64,000 bases of DNA from Nectonema munidae (taxonomy: Eukaryota > Nematomorpha > Nectonematoida > Nectonematidae), in the NCBI GenBank assembly GCA_030549495.1, contig JAUIRK010000908.1:807501-871500 (forward strand). Reading direction: 5' to 3'. The position numbers and the translations under genes are program-made. Under the pieces are notes generated by a model, which saw only the letters and a list, made by a program, of their open reading frames with translations, did no database searches and had not been told where the DNA came from. Positions 35,230-46,725 of this stretch are shown in pieces (positions within the stretch are counted from its first letter, which is position 1; each line of letters opens with the position of its first letter).

Positions 35230-35384
35230 GGGTTTTTTCGTTTAGACGGCCACATCAAGTAATCACCATTTCGTCTACCTTTTATAGTTAATTATAGTTA
35301 TTAATATTATAGCAAACAGGACATAACTATAAAAGGCAGACGAAATGGTGATTACTTGATGTGGCCATCTAAACAAAAACACCC
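35230..35384. mobile_element. Foldback MITE with 8-bp TSD
   Basis: Two 61-bp inverted arms (35230-35290 and 35324-35384; about 5 mismatches) flank a 33-bp loop. The left arm begins GGGTTTTTTCGTTTAGACGG. An exact 8-bp duplication, TAATGGAC, flanks the element (35222-35229 and 35385-35392). An 8-bp TSD is compatible with hAT, P or Merlin. Ends beginning GGG would suit Merlin-like elements, but the superfamily is undetermined. Confidence 0.88.
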
Positions 35385-35392
35385 TAATGGAC

Positions 35393-36659
35393 TAGACTGG
35401 ATGAATACATTTAAAAAAAATAGGATACCTAAAAAGAGTAAAAACAAAATGATAATGAAGCCAGTAAAATATAATTGGGAATTTCTTTCAAATGCCCTAA
35501 GCAATCTAGATTTGAAGATTTTCTGCCATCTAAAAATAATGTGATAGAGTAATTTCCATACAAAATATATAAAAATATTTACGTTCTGGGCTTAATGAAC
35601 GGAAGTAGTAGTATGATTACAAAAGAAATTTCAGTATACAAAAGTCCGGCTACAAGTGTCCATTGAATACTCATTTTTGACTAAAAAGATATATATTAAA
35701 TATAAAATTTAGAATACAATAAAATCATTACTTTTTTAAATATAATTCAAAAAAAAATATGCTCTAATAAAAATTGGACAAGAATATTAAGTAAAAACTT
35801 GAGTTGTTAAAGAAAATTCAAATAATAATTTTTGTAAATTTTTGATAATCAATTTCTTATATTCTTTTATTTTTGCGCATCTGAAATAAAATAATCATGT
35901 AGAAAACAATTTTGAAAATTTTATTTAGACAATTTATAGAAGAACATTTAAAGAAGTAAAAAATAGGAATCCTTTGATTCTACAACAAAAATTACAACTT
36001 TTTTCATAACACAAATATCTAGTTATACAAGTGTTACTAAAGAAGAAATAAATCAAAATTTCCAATCCAAAAAAGAAAAGATGTTTACCTGATACAAATT
36101 TAAAAAAAAAGACTGACAAAATACTATTGTTTAATTTGCAAAGTTCATTAGTGCTTGGAACATGTTCAATTTGTATGTGAAACTTGCTTGATATTAAAGA
36201 AAAAAGTTCAATTATTTCATCCTATTAATAAAATATATTAAATTTTAGTGTATATTTATATCTTTAAAAATTTGCGTTTTAGATTTAATGAAAAGTTATT
36301 CAATTATATAATATGTATTTCTCAGATACATTGCGACAAACGAAATTTAAAAAACTATTGCGCTAATGGAAGGTTAAGAAATTTCTCATTGAAAACAAAG
36401 AAATATTTTCTTTACGTCTGAATTTGGAATTACTAAAAAAAAAACTAAAAGATATTTTCCATGAAACTTTCTATAAACTAGCTTAGTTGGAGGAAATTAA
36501 GACAGTTTGTAGTCCAAATCGAAAATTTTAGAGTTTTCTGATGAAAGATATTGCAGCCGTATAAAGTTGAAGTATGAGTAGCATATCTTCAATCTATGAT
36601 GATGAGTTACTAAGATCAACAATAAATCGTTCGAAAATAAAGTTAGTAAAAGTACATTT
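35393..36659. other. AT-rich DNA, nothing recognised
   Basis: Short frames only, with no identifiable motif or repeat boundary. Confidence 0.35.
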
Positions 36660-37380
36660 GCACAATAAATGAATAGCCGTTTCTATAGTCGAACAGCCAA
36701 ATCGACAACTGAGGGTATCACATTTTTAATAAGAAATAAAAATTCTTTACAGTTAACTGAACCAATATATCATTTAACTAGTTATGGAGGAACATAAAAA
36801 ACAGTATATGTTTTAGGTTAATCTAACCGTATATTTGGATGTAGCGAGCAGGATGGAGAAAAATGAAAAGATAAAGTCAGATCTTGGTACCATTTTAATT
36901 TTCATATTTATAGAGCTTTTAAGGTGAGAGATAGGATTTTTTTAAAAGAAAGTTAACAGACAAACTACAAATTTGTTTCTTATAATACCAGAATGACCTG
37001 GACAACAGATTAACCTCAAAGAAATTTTGCGACAAGGAGGAATTTAAAGAGAGGATTTGGTTAAGTAAAGTATTTTTAGAAGATCTATATTGGGGACTTT
37101 CAATAAGTTATATGGAATCTAAGAAATCAAAGTTAAGATAATATGAAGAAAAATATGTAGAGTCACTGTTTAAATACGCTAGAAAGAGCAATAGTCCAGC
37201 ACATTCTTCTAAAAAGGGAGAGGAAAATTTTCCTATATTTTTTTTAAAAGAAAAAGGAAGTGATGTTTGTCCAGGATGCAAAACAGAAAGAGCCAATTGT
37301 AGAATTTGGACTATAAGATACTACAGAGAATAGAAATAAGGTTTTAGAATAATTTAATATTTAATTACATATAAAAATTC
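36660..37380 (-). pseudogene. LINE relic: RNase H and zinc knuckle
   Basis: Minus strand: FLEECAGLLLFLAYLNSD (37190-37140 region) matches the Glu-containing RNase H segment. ISLRLICCPGHSGIIRN near 36965-37025 matches the WxPGHSGIxGN RNase H motif. CDTLSCRFGCSTIETAIHLL then CKC near 36660-36720 is the C-terminal Cys/His segment that follows RNase H in such LINEs. The same module occurs at 53.2-53.9 kb (FFEVRIIWCPDHTGIIGN). This is a truncated copy without RT. Confidence 0.7.
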
Positions 37381-37460
37381 TAAAAGGGAATAAGAGAGAG
37401 AGAGAGAAAAAAAATTTATTCAAAAAAAATTTTTTACGGAAGGTTATTGAAGTGTGAAGT

Positions 37461-37505
37461 GCACATATATATATATATATATATTTATAATGATATATAT
37501 ATATT
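37461..37505. repeat. (TA)n microsatellite
   Basis: An interrupted TA dinucleotide run. Confidence 0.85.
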
Positions 37506-38015
37506 CAAAAAATATAAAACATAATCACATAATTTACAATCCTGGAAAAAGCAATAGCCAAAATGGCCGTCAGTTAGATTTCTCCATTGTGAAAGAAAAT
37601 ATGTATATCAACGCATAAATTTTTACAAATATATCAACTTAAAAGTTCTTTTGTGAATCTTTTGATTAAAAACTATTTTATTAAGTACTTAATAAGTAGT
37701 TTTCTATTTTCTTTTTAAAAGAAAGCAACGACATAAAAACGTCATCAAATAAAATTTTGTTATCGAGTTAAAATCATTACATTTATACAAAATAGAGATA
37801 TTTGATCCTTTCAGTCTATTATAAATTTTCAAAGGTTTGTTTAAGCTCCTAGTATAATATATGGGATTTTTATTATATTTAATCAACGAGCCAAACATAT
37901 TATATAGATGACCATTGAAGTTTTTATAAAGAAAAATTCCTACTCTTTGCTTGAAAATTTCATCTAATTTTAACAATCCGAAATAACAATAAGAAAATAC
38001 TTATTAAAAGAAATG
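37506..38015. other. AT-rich DNA, nothing recognised
   Basis: One minus-strand frame (37704-37976) has no recognisable motif. Confidence 0.35.
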
Positions 38016-38023
38016 ATGAGTAC

Positions 38024-38050
38024 CAGGGCTCATCCAGGATGGTAATTTTT

Positions 38051-38087
<37 letters not shown>

Positions 38088-41000
38088 CGAACTTCCTGAT
38101 TTGTTGGACATTAACTTAAACTTTTTTCAAAAAAAGATTTATCAATGTGACAAAATAAAAACTATAGAAAATGTTTCAAAAACTATCTTTGAGAACATAA
38201 ATTGAATAAAAATCATTTTATTAAAAACTATGAAAAAATTATATCCATGTTTAAAGAGTTAAAGCTAGTCTTCTTGGTTTTTTGCTAAAGTTCTTTAGGA
38301 AATCATCAAATGTAACTTTCTTGGTGAGTTTTTTCCCTTGAGAAAGAATGATCAAGTTTTCTTTTCTTTCACTCAGCATCGATTGTCGTGAAGAAGTGAA
38401 AACTCTTTTAAGTGTTGAAAAACTTCTTTCACACGATGCTGTGCTGATGCCTATTGTTAAAGCAGCTTAAAAAATATACTGTAAAGTAAATAACATTTTA
38501 GTAAAAATATCATAATTACCAATATACAAAGAAAAGATCTCATTACAAGCGGACTTGATGGGATATAATTCCTTCAAAATATCAGAAACTTCTCTTCCTT
38601 GTGGTAAGTTCTTTCCCTCCAAAAAAGTTTTGATAAACTAGTTATGTCAAATATCAAAAATGATTAGGATAGAAAACGTATTATTCAAATGTTAGACTAT
38701 TAAGCAATGAGAAGATAAAACATTTTCGTCAGTCTTTATTTCAAGAAGTAGACAGTCGTTTGACTTTTTCATAGATAAGAAAATTTTCTTTTGAACTAGG
38801 CATAAGTCAGTTAATAGCATTTATAATAGAAATGTTTTGATCTTCAAATCTAGAAAATTACAAAAATTCATTAAGCAAAATTGTAATATATTATTTTTTT
38901 TACCTTTTTGCAATTTCCTGTATTACTGAATCAAAACATTCGTAATATAATTTTCTTATTTTTGAAATTTCTGAACTATTATTATCAGAATTAGGCCTCA
39001 TGGATGAATCAAATTCAAAATCATTAAATTTTTAAGGAACACTTTTTTTTCTTTGACTTCTAGTATCATCTGAGTGCATATTGTTTGAAATTTCTACAAA
39101 TTTTTCAAACTCTGTTTCTTTAATTCTCTCTTCTTTCAGGAGGTTCAGAGTGGAGTCAAACAAGCTTTTTGCTGATATGATATTTGAGGAATTACTCTAA
39201 AACATTAAGTTTGAATCAAATAAATGCTCAAAGGATTTAATAATGACGTTCTTACTTGGAAAAAATTGTTCAAAGGCGTGAAAAGCTCTAAAATGTTATG
39301 GGTAAGTAAACAGACAAAAAGAATGTTTTTTCTTTTGAAATGTTTTAAAATTCCACTTGAGTCTATTGATACTCGCAAATCATTGCTTGATTGGAGGGCC
39401 TTAAGAAGTTTTAAGAGCGGAAGATAATTTTCTTTGAAAAATTTTGTTGTCTCATAGTGGCCATCCCAGCGCTGATCAAGAAGTCTTTTTAAAGTGATAG
39501 AACCACATATGTCTATAATAAATAGAAATCAATGTTAACCATAAATATAACTCCAAAGAACTCACCGTTATTAATATGTTTTTGAACAGTAGTTAATTTA
39601 GACAATTTGTAAAACTCATTAGCTAAATCAAAAAAGTGTTTCACTTCTTTAACTTTTCAAAGAGAATCCATGACAACTAGGTGTAGACGATGGTTGAAAC
39701 AGTGGATGTACGGAATATTTTTACCTGCAAGTTCTGACACTTTTTTTTGAACGCCTGCATGTTTGCCTGAAAGATTTAAAAGATAAAAACAAAATTTATA
39801 TATCTAGGTAAAAGATTATGCTTAGTGAATATTACCAGCCATTACAGAAGCGCCATCGTAGCACTGAGAAATTATAAAATCAAGATTCAAACCATTCTTT
39901 TCTAACTCTCTTTGATAATTACTGCAATGGAATTAGCATCAGCTGAAATTGTAGATGGCATAGCTATCAAAAATTCTTCTACTTGCATATCCTTAACGTA
40001 CCTGAGAACCTAAAGTACAATACATAAATAAACTATTTTTATTTCAAAAATATTACTATTGATATGTTTTCATGATATGTAACATCACGCGTTCCATTAA
40101 CTTTAAGACAAACCTTAACTATATCAGAGTCGTAAATATCCCTTACTGCATCATTAACTACGATTTCTTTCAAAATTGCAATCATTTCGTTTTGCATTGA
40201 ATGATGTGTATAGGAGCAATGCTTTGGAATTAGCTTAGTAATCTAAATTACAATGAAAGTTGATATTGAAATCAAACAGAAAAATTAAAAATTTTACATT
40301 CATAAGTTCCTCATCATTTTCCATAGTATATTCAAACATATTTAAAAAAAGTCCAGCATTTAAATCACTCTCTTTATCATTATTTGCTGTACTTCCTTGA
40401 AAAGGGAGTTCATTTATTGCTAAAAACTTGGCAACTTTGAACAAGGCTTTCAAATAATATCTATATTGGATATAAACTACAAAGTTTTTCATTTACAAAA
40501 TATGGCTTTTTGAAATACTATACCTGTTATGTTCTATTTTTTTAGTAATGAGCTCGTTGGCAATTGTTTTGTTGGTTTCAAGCCTCTTTATACTTTCAAG
40601 ATATAAAAATGTTGATTCTTTATGCATTGCTTACTCTATATATATTCAAAATAATAGAATACTGCTCAAAAACATACCAAGTAAGCAAAATTATAAGTTA
40701 CCTTCATGCTTAACAAACTCTTTGTTTTTTTCCAACGCATGTTTCCAATCTGAAAACCCATTGTGAACAAAGAGAGAATTAAATTCCTTATTCCAACTTG
40801 TTTTGGCAAAGTTTCTGCAATAATAGCAAAAGGAAGAATTATTTTGTACAGAATAATCTAGTCATTTCCTTCCTTGATACCATGATTTTTGGAAACTTCG
40901 TTTCTGATGATTAACAGGATATGAGACTAAACTTGGTTGGAAAGGTTGAGTTTGCTTATTTCCTAAGTCTAGTTTAGGTGTTGAAGTAAAACCTGCTATA

Positions 41001-42078
41001 ATGTAAATAGGGAGTAAAAACTTTACCTTGTGGTTCAATATCACAACTTTGGGTATTCATAGAGTGATCTTCATTTAGTAAATCTGATTAAAATAAAGGC
41101 TTATATATCATAGTTTTTGAAAATAAACAACTATCATACTTCCAGATAAAGAAATTTGTGATTTAACAAAGGCATTAGAGTTTTGATTTGAAGTAGAATT
41201 TTCATCTCGGTTCATATCCGAATGAATTTTTGAATCTTTTCTTTAAATAAAGAAGTTTTTTAAATTTCTTTTATTTATAATGTAATAACTTCAAAAATAA
41301 AATGATCTTTTACATCTATTTAAAATTTTGGTCAAATTTCTGCAAGTTTTTCAGCTTTAATCGTAACCGAACTTAGCAAATAAACTGTTGTGCACAATGC
41401 ATTTGCAAGGCGAGACTTCTCGGGCAGTAAAAATAATTACATATAGGTGAGGGGGGGGGGGGGGGCTGGTGCGTTGTCCCTTAATTTTTAGTTTAACTAA
41501 ACTTGTCGATGAGACTCGAAAAGTAACTTTTCAAAAACTAACTATATATAGACTATAAGATAATTTTTTACAAAAATGAACTAAATATCAAGATTTTTAA
41601 TAATTTCAAAAAAATTGCAAAAAATATAATAAACTGAAAAAAAAATCTCATTTATTATAAAACAAAATAATATAAGCAGAATAGCAGATCATGATTAATT
41701 ATTACTGCAAAGCATTTCCTTGTGAGATTGGAAGGAAGGAGAGTTTTTTCTGATTTTTATCAACGAAGCTTTTCCTTTTAGACGACATTATAATCTATAA
41801 AATAACACGACTTGGAAAAAAAGTGTTGAAAACCAAAAAAATTAAAATAAATATAATTGTACAAAATTTATGTTCTTTATAATAAGGTTGATTAGATTGG
41901 TATTGTGTTTGTGTTTATTATATTAAAAAAACATGCATCAAAAATGTCTATTTTACAATGACTTCAAATTGCTAGGAGGGAGGGGCTTACCTTCAAGGAG
42001 AGGGGGGGGGGGGCTCACTTAATGAGTGGGGGGGGGGGGGGCTCAAGCCCCTAATTTTAATAGGACGCGCGGGCCCTG
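38024..42078 (-). mobile_element. hAT element (ZMYM1-like), 4.06 kb, 8-bp TSD
   Basis: Ends begin CAGGGCTCATCC (left) and CAGGGCCCGCGCG (right, reverse complement). They are flanked by a perfect 8-bp duplication, ATGAGTAC, at 38016-38023 and 42079-42086. Subterminal G tracts are prominent: 34 G at 38053-38086, 15 G at 41451-41465, and further runs at 42002-42013 and 42028-42041. The transposase is on the minus strand. Size and content suggest a full-length copy. Confidence 0.92.
38262..41350 (-). pseudogene. ZMYM1/TTF-finger hAT transposase, intron-bearing
   Basis: Minus-strand blocks in order: a TTF-type finger start FQPSLVSYPVNHQKRSFQK with WYQGRKW, then SFCYYCRNFAK (41000-40800); KVAKFLAINELPFQGS and LFLNMFEYTMENDEELM (40440-40290); IPKHCSYTHHSMQNEMIA; ISADANSIAV; the core LDFIISQCYDGASVMAGKHA then GVQKKVSELAGKNIPYIHCF and NHRLHLVV (39880-39680). 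The C-terminal dimerisation block TIGISTASCERSFSTLKRVF then TSSRQSMLSERKENLIIL lies near 38460-38320. Several gaps are bounded by GT..AG and about 50-60 bp long (for example after ENDEELMNV), so the gene probably has introns. At least some frames seem broken, and I could not confirm one intact reading. Confidence 0.8.
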
Positions 42079-42425
42079 ATGAGTACTTTGATGAACATAC
42101 CTTAGCTAACATTTACAATGAAAGTTTTGCTTTTGTACAAAATGACTTTTGCCAGAACAACTCGATTTCAATTTTCTTGAAAACAAAGCTGAGTCCTTTG
42201 AATTATAACTCTGTTTATATGAAATGGTATTATTTGTTATAGATGGAATAAAAAAAATGAAACAAAGACATATATGGAATTTCAATAAATCAAGTAAAAA
42301 ACATATCTTATGTTGTTTTTATTTTGTAAAGATATACGAGCTGAAATACCTTAAAATATTTTAATTATACTTTTTATAAAAATAATGAACACATTAATTC
42401 ATATTAGCTTAAAATTTTTAAGAGA

Positions 42426-42562
42426 TTAACCCATTAAGTCCCAATGCTCCCATTTGAGAACATATGTAATTTCATCTTCTTCTGTTTTTTCAATGACTTT
42501 GAATATAAAACGTCTGCGTTTTTTTAGATATTGTCTGCTTTCTATGGTACTTAATGGATTAA
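42426..42562 (+). mobile_element. TTAA MITE, copy C
   Basis: 137 bp from TTAACCCATTAAGTCCCAAT to CTTAATGGATTAA. It carries the CGTCTGCG and ATTGTCTGC internal motifs of the family. The position-21 palindrome is degenerate here (GCTCCCATTTGAGAAC, 42446-42461; 5 of 8 pairs). Confidence 0.82.
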
Positions 42563-43571
42563 AGATAGGGGCATCTAACAAAAAATCAGCGACTACAGGC
42601 CCCATCTTGGCTACGTCACTGAATATAATATATGTCTATTAAAATATTAATTACTTTATAAAAATTAACTTTATCCATTTCAATCCATCAATTATTCGAT
42701 TTCTTCTTTCCACTTCTCATTGCTCTTTAAAATTATATGTTCATTTTTCAAGATTTTCACGACCACCGAGAGCTATCAATGAGCTAGATGTCGAACTTAT
42801 TATAATCTAAGATATGGATTGTTTGACAAGAAGTTTGTTTTCGCTTATCGATGTTGAGTATGTAAGTAGTTTTGATGAGTGAGAGATCTAGTAAATGTGA
42901 GAAAATATTTGACAATGTTGTATGAAATATTTGGTGCAAATTTGAGAAAGTTTAATTAATAAAAACATGTGAAAAAAACATTTTGTAATCTAGACTACAA
43001 AGTTTAGAATTATAACTTGATTCTTTTTTATTTATTTTTTAAACTTTTTTTGTTTAGATTTAAATTCAAACTGTGATATGGTTGTTATAAAATTTTGTTA
43101 ATTAATTTTGTTTCAAATGATTTTGTTATAATTGCTTTATAATCTGTAATGAAAACTTAAATAGATTTTATTTTTAAATTACTAAAAGTAAGTTACATAA
43201 TTGATTTTATTTACCTCTCTGATTTTTGGAAGCATTAAATGAGGGGTCGTGAATAAGGTTGCTTACATTCTGGGTTTCGATGATTTAAGGTCTTGAGTTC
43301 GATCGTGCATCAAGTATCCTTTCTTCATAGTTTGATTCAAGCGGTGCAATTTTGCCTTCTTGATGTAAACATCCCACGATACCTTTACCTTGAAAATCTT
43401 ATATTTGGGCTTATTAATCTTAATCTTTGGATTTTATTTTATTAAATTAAGTTCTTCATTGAATTATTTAAAAATATAAAATAAATCGCATATAATTTAA
43501 ATTATTTTAAATTTATTAAACCCGTGCGGGGAGAGGAGTATTTTTATAGCACATAACAATATGAAATATTT
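42563..43571. other. AT-rich DNA with one tRNA-like segment
   Basis: Nothing coding was recognised. A tRNA-like sequence at 43243-43313 is listed separately. Confidence 0.35.
43243..43313 (+). other. tRNA-like segment (SINE head or pseudo-tRNA)
   Basis: About 70 nt reading GGGTCGTGAATAAGGTTGCT ... GTCTTGAGTTCGATCGTGC. GAGTTCGATC resembles a Pol III B box (GGTTCGANNCC) and the spacing to the 5' part is tRNA-like. The stems pair poorly, so this is not a functional tRNA call. Confidence 0.25.
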
Positions 43572-43579
43572 TCTTTAGG

Positions 43580-45111
43580 TAAGGTGACCAGATTTTAACA
43601 TCGGTAAAGCGGGACACCATTAACATGGCGTTCTTTAAAAATATGGTCTATATGGAGCAATAAAAAATTTCATATAACGAAAAATAGTATTGTAATATAT
43701 TTTTTCAGTAGAATACATTAAAAAATATGTTTAGTATTATTTATTCTTTGGCATATTTCTCATTTGAGTGAATTCTTTTTAGTAGATTGCTGTCGTTGTT
43801 TTAAAAATCGTGAAATTTTTCACAGTAACTTGGATTATATTCCACACATAAAAATGGCTTTTAAGGTCTCAACACTTAATTGTGATTTTTCTGATATCCA
43901 TACTTTATTCACCGTAGAAAAAAGACCTTCAGTTGCAGCATTAGTTCCTGGTAAGGACAGTGCATATTCCACTATCTTTAGTGCATTATTGTATGGAATA
44001 TTGGTTGCTTCAAAATGATGAAATTCTTCCAACCATTTGTTCTCTATCGTGATTTTCGCTGATGCCCAAAATTTAATCTTTTCATTATCAATATAAATTT
44101 TTTTAATAATGAGAAAAAGATCATTTTCGGAAATATTACTATATGGGAAATTTTGAGATATATAATCGAATGATTTTTGCACATCATTCCATTTAAGTTC
44201 TTGTTTCAATGTAACCCAATGAAAATGTTCAATATCATTGTTATGTCTAACCGCTCATGGCACTGAAATTTTAAATTATTAACTTCATTTGCCACTTCGA
44301 TTACAGAAATTTTGTCACTTTCAATAAGTTTTATAGCATTTTGAAAAAGAGCTGTTTGATTGTGTACAAATTCTAGCCAAATTTTAGAAGAATCTTTTTA
44401 AAAAACTCTTAGAAAATTCTAGGACTTTTATCCTGTGATAGAAAGTAGGATTTCAAGGGATCATATATTTTCAAAATTCTTTCCATACCTGGCAAAAGAG
44501 CTAACCAGCGCGTTTTACTGTATCCGAGTATTTTCTGATATTCGACTCCTGCAGTTTCACAAAATTCATTAAGCATTTCAACTCGCAGTGTATATATAGA
44601 AATAAGAATATATTTTTATAACAATATATTTTTTGTACTTCAAGTAAAAAATAAAAGCAAAAAATTTATCAATCTAATTTATAAATTTCGATGAAACACT
44701 TTTAAAAAGTAATATATTTTGAAAATTAATTTTTTCACAATTTTTTTTACAAACTCGAAATTTCCATTTTTTTGATACTTTTCGAACAATCATCTTTTAT
44801 TTAGCTTTTATTGATGATAAAAAAATATTAAAACTGCTAAAACAAAAAATTTAAAACCAAAAAATAAATCAAGTAAATAACAATTCTAAATAGTGATAAT
44901 TATTTTTTACCAAACTAAAATTTAACAAAAATAATATAAAATTCATATCCTGGCGAAGTAGTCACATGGCCACCGAAAATCGTATTTTGCCGTTTTCTGG
45001 CTTGTGCATTCTTTTCTAAAATCGGGACTTTTTTAAAATGCCCCGGGACGCAGGACAATTTTTTGAAAATCGGGACTGTCCTGCCAAAAGAAGGGACGTC
45101 TGGTGACTTTA
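43580..45111 (-). mobile_element. hAT element, 1.5 kb, 8-bp TSD
   Basis: Ends TAAGGTGACCAGA (left) and TAAAGTCACCAGACGTCCC (right, reverse complement) form imperfect inverted repeats. They are flanked by an exact 8-bp duplication, TCTTTAGG, at 43572-43579 and 45112-45119. The right subterminal region has repeated CGGGACT/GGGAC motifs. The coding part covers only the C-terminal transposase, so the copy is internally deleted. Confidence 0.9.
43835..44600 (-). pseudogene. hAT transposase C-terminal relic
   Basis: Minus strand: GVEYQKILGYSKTRWLALLP and GMERILKIYDPLKSYFL (44540-44440) lie in the hAT core. The frame 44209-43835 carries the dimerisation block VEYALSLPGTNAATEGLFS, TVNKVWISEKSQLSVETLKA. 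LPGTNAxxExxFSxxNxxW is characteristic of one hAT subgroup. The two parts are separated by stops. Confidence 0.88.
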
Positions 45112-45119
45112 TCTTTAGG

Positions 45120-46203
45120 GAGCTAAAATTTTCCCATAGAGGATAAACTTTTCTATTTTACATAGAAACTTATTACATACAAACAAAAGAATACATAGAT
45201 ACATACATATTAACATTAGATACCCATACACTGAAATACTTAAATCTCAAAACAGCGGTATGGCTCCTTTTTGACTACGCCTTTAACTAAAGCATAAAAG
45301 ATAAATTTTAGAGACAAAAATTAAACGATTAAAAAAATCTAATTTTAGACTATTTTATCCTAACTGAGATAGTGCTATTTTAAATCAAAGGGAACAAGAA
45401 TAGATATTCTGATTGCTTCTACAAAAACTTGAATGCTTTTTAATCAATTAAAGAAATAAAGAATGTGCATTTCAGATGCCTTTTCGTGAATTTATTTCCT
45501 GAAGGTACAAAAGCGTTTAAAAAAATTTTCAAGACTAAAAAATAATAACGTGAGTCAAAATAAAAAGGTAGCAATCAACAATTGGCCATTGATTTTAAAT
45601 TATTAAGGTGCCATAACCATTAGTTTTAATCATGTTTCTTATACGTACATCTAATTCAATTCGAATTATCTTGCTTGTAATTGTGATTGAATCACCACCT
45701 TCTAGTTCAACAAGAGAAAAAAATCGCTCGTATACGATAGAGTTCTTAACATCGCGATAAATTGTTAATTCCACATGTCCGCTATTTTTTATTATTAAAT
45801 ACATGTCTTTCGATCTATTATGTCGTTGTTGCAATCAATTTCGTCATTGTTGCATTTGATTATAATACTATCAGTAAACGTTTGCTTCATTATGTGTTCT
45901 TAATCGTCTGCTTCATTCTGTTCCATGTACTTTTTTAAAATTTGATAAATCGCAAAATTTAAACATTTGCTTTCATATCTTTATCTCTGAATTATATTTC
46001 CTTTTTCCCTGTCAAACGTCTCAAACTAATAATCAAGACTAAAGTACAGCAACTACCAATAAATGAATTTAAAAAAAATCTAAAAAAATTTTAAAATGAA
46101 TTTGTACACCGAAATTAATTGTTATTTTTAATAAAATAAATTTCCTTCTCATTCAATTATTATTTTCTTCAAATTAATTACCAATAAATGAGTAACACTT
46201 GAG
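45120..46203. other. Unassigned repeat-bearing DNA
   Basis: Contains a second copy of the dispersed repeat at 45228-45270 (copy 1 at 18069) and a segment near 45655-45715 that is repeated near 46588-46636. No gene recognised. Confidence 0.5.
45655..45715 (+). repeat. Duplicated segment, copy without insertion
   Basis: TTCGAATTATCTTGCTTGTA, ATTGTGATTGAATCACCACC and TTCTAGTTCAACAAG parallel the segment at 46588-46636 with a few mismatches. Here TTCTAGTTCAACAAG continues uninterrupted; in the other copy a hAT-like end begins after TTCTAGCT. Confidence 0.65.
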
Positions 46204-46293
46204 TTAACCCATATGTGCCTATATTCCTATATATAGGACTTAGACGATTTCTTTATTTTAAGACAGTGCTTTCTCTCGGATAAAATGGATTAA
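46204..46293 (+). mobile_element. TTAA MITE, copy D (deleted)
   Basis: 90 bp from TTAACCCATATGTGCC to AAATGGATTAA. A 14-bp perfect palindrome, TCCTATATATAGGA, at 46225-46238 is centred at exactly the same offset (between bases 28 and 29) as in the longer copies. It is an internally shortened member of the family. Confidence 0.6.
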
Positions 46294-46636
46294 GATGTAA
46301 TAATGTTACCTTCAGTCTTACAATGAGTGGTGCTGGTAATATTAGAATAGGAACGTTTTGAATTATTGACAACTGTAGCGACAATTGAAAAAAAGTTTTA
46401 TGCTATTGGCAGAGACGCATATCTTAAATTTTGAGGAGGAAGGCGAGCTTTTTTTTTTATAATTTTCAAAATTAATTATAAGAGAATTTTTGTCCTGTGA
46501 ACACGCTACCATTATTACCCGATATTATACTTGCACTGTAAGCTCTCAATCCCACCATAACCGCGGATAACTGCACTAATTTTATCAATTCAAATTAACT
46601 TGTTTGTAATTCTGATTGCATCACTACCTTCTAGCT

Positions 46637-46725
46637 CAGTGGTTCTCAAACTGGAGTACGCGGTCCCCTTGAGGATCGCGAAGCAGTTCTTTGGGGCCAA
46701 AAAGCGGTCACCCAGTGGATTGTTT
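46637..46725 (+). mobile_element. Solo hAT-like end
   Basis: CAGTGGTTCTCAAACTGGAG then TACGCGGTCCCCTTGAGGAT is a typical hAT terminal sequence. It starts right after TTCTAGCT (46629-46636), the presumed target. The partner end was not found. Confidence 0.55.
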
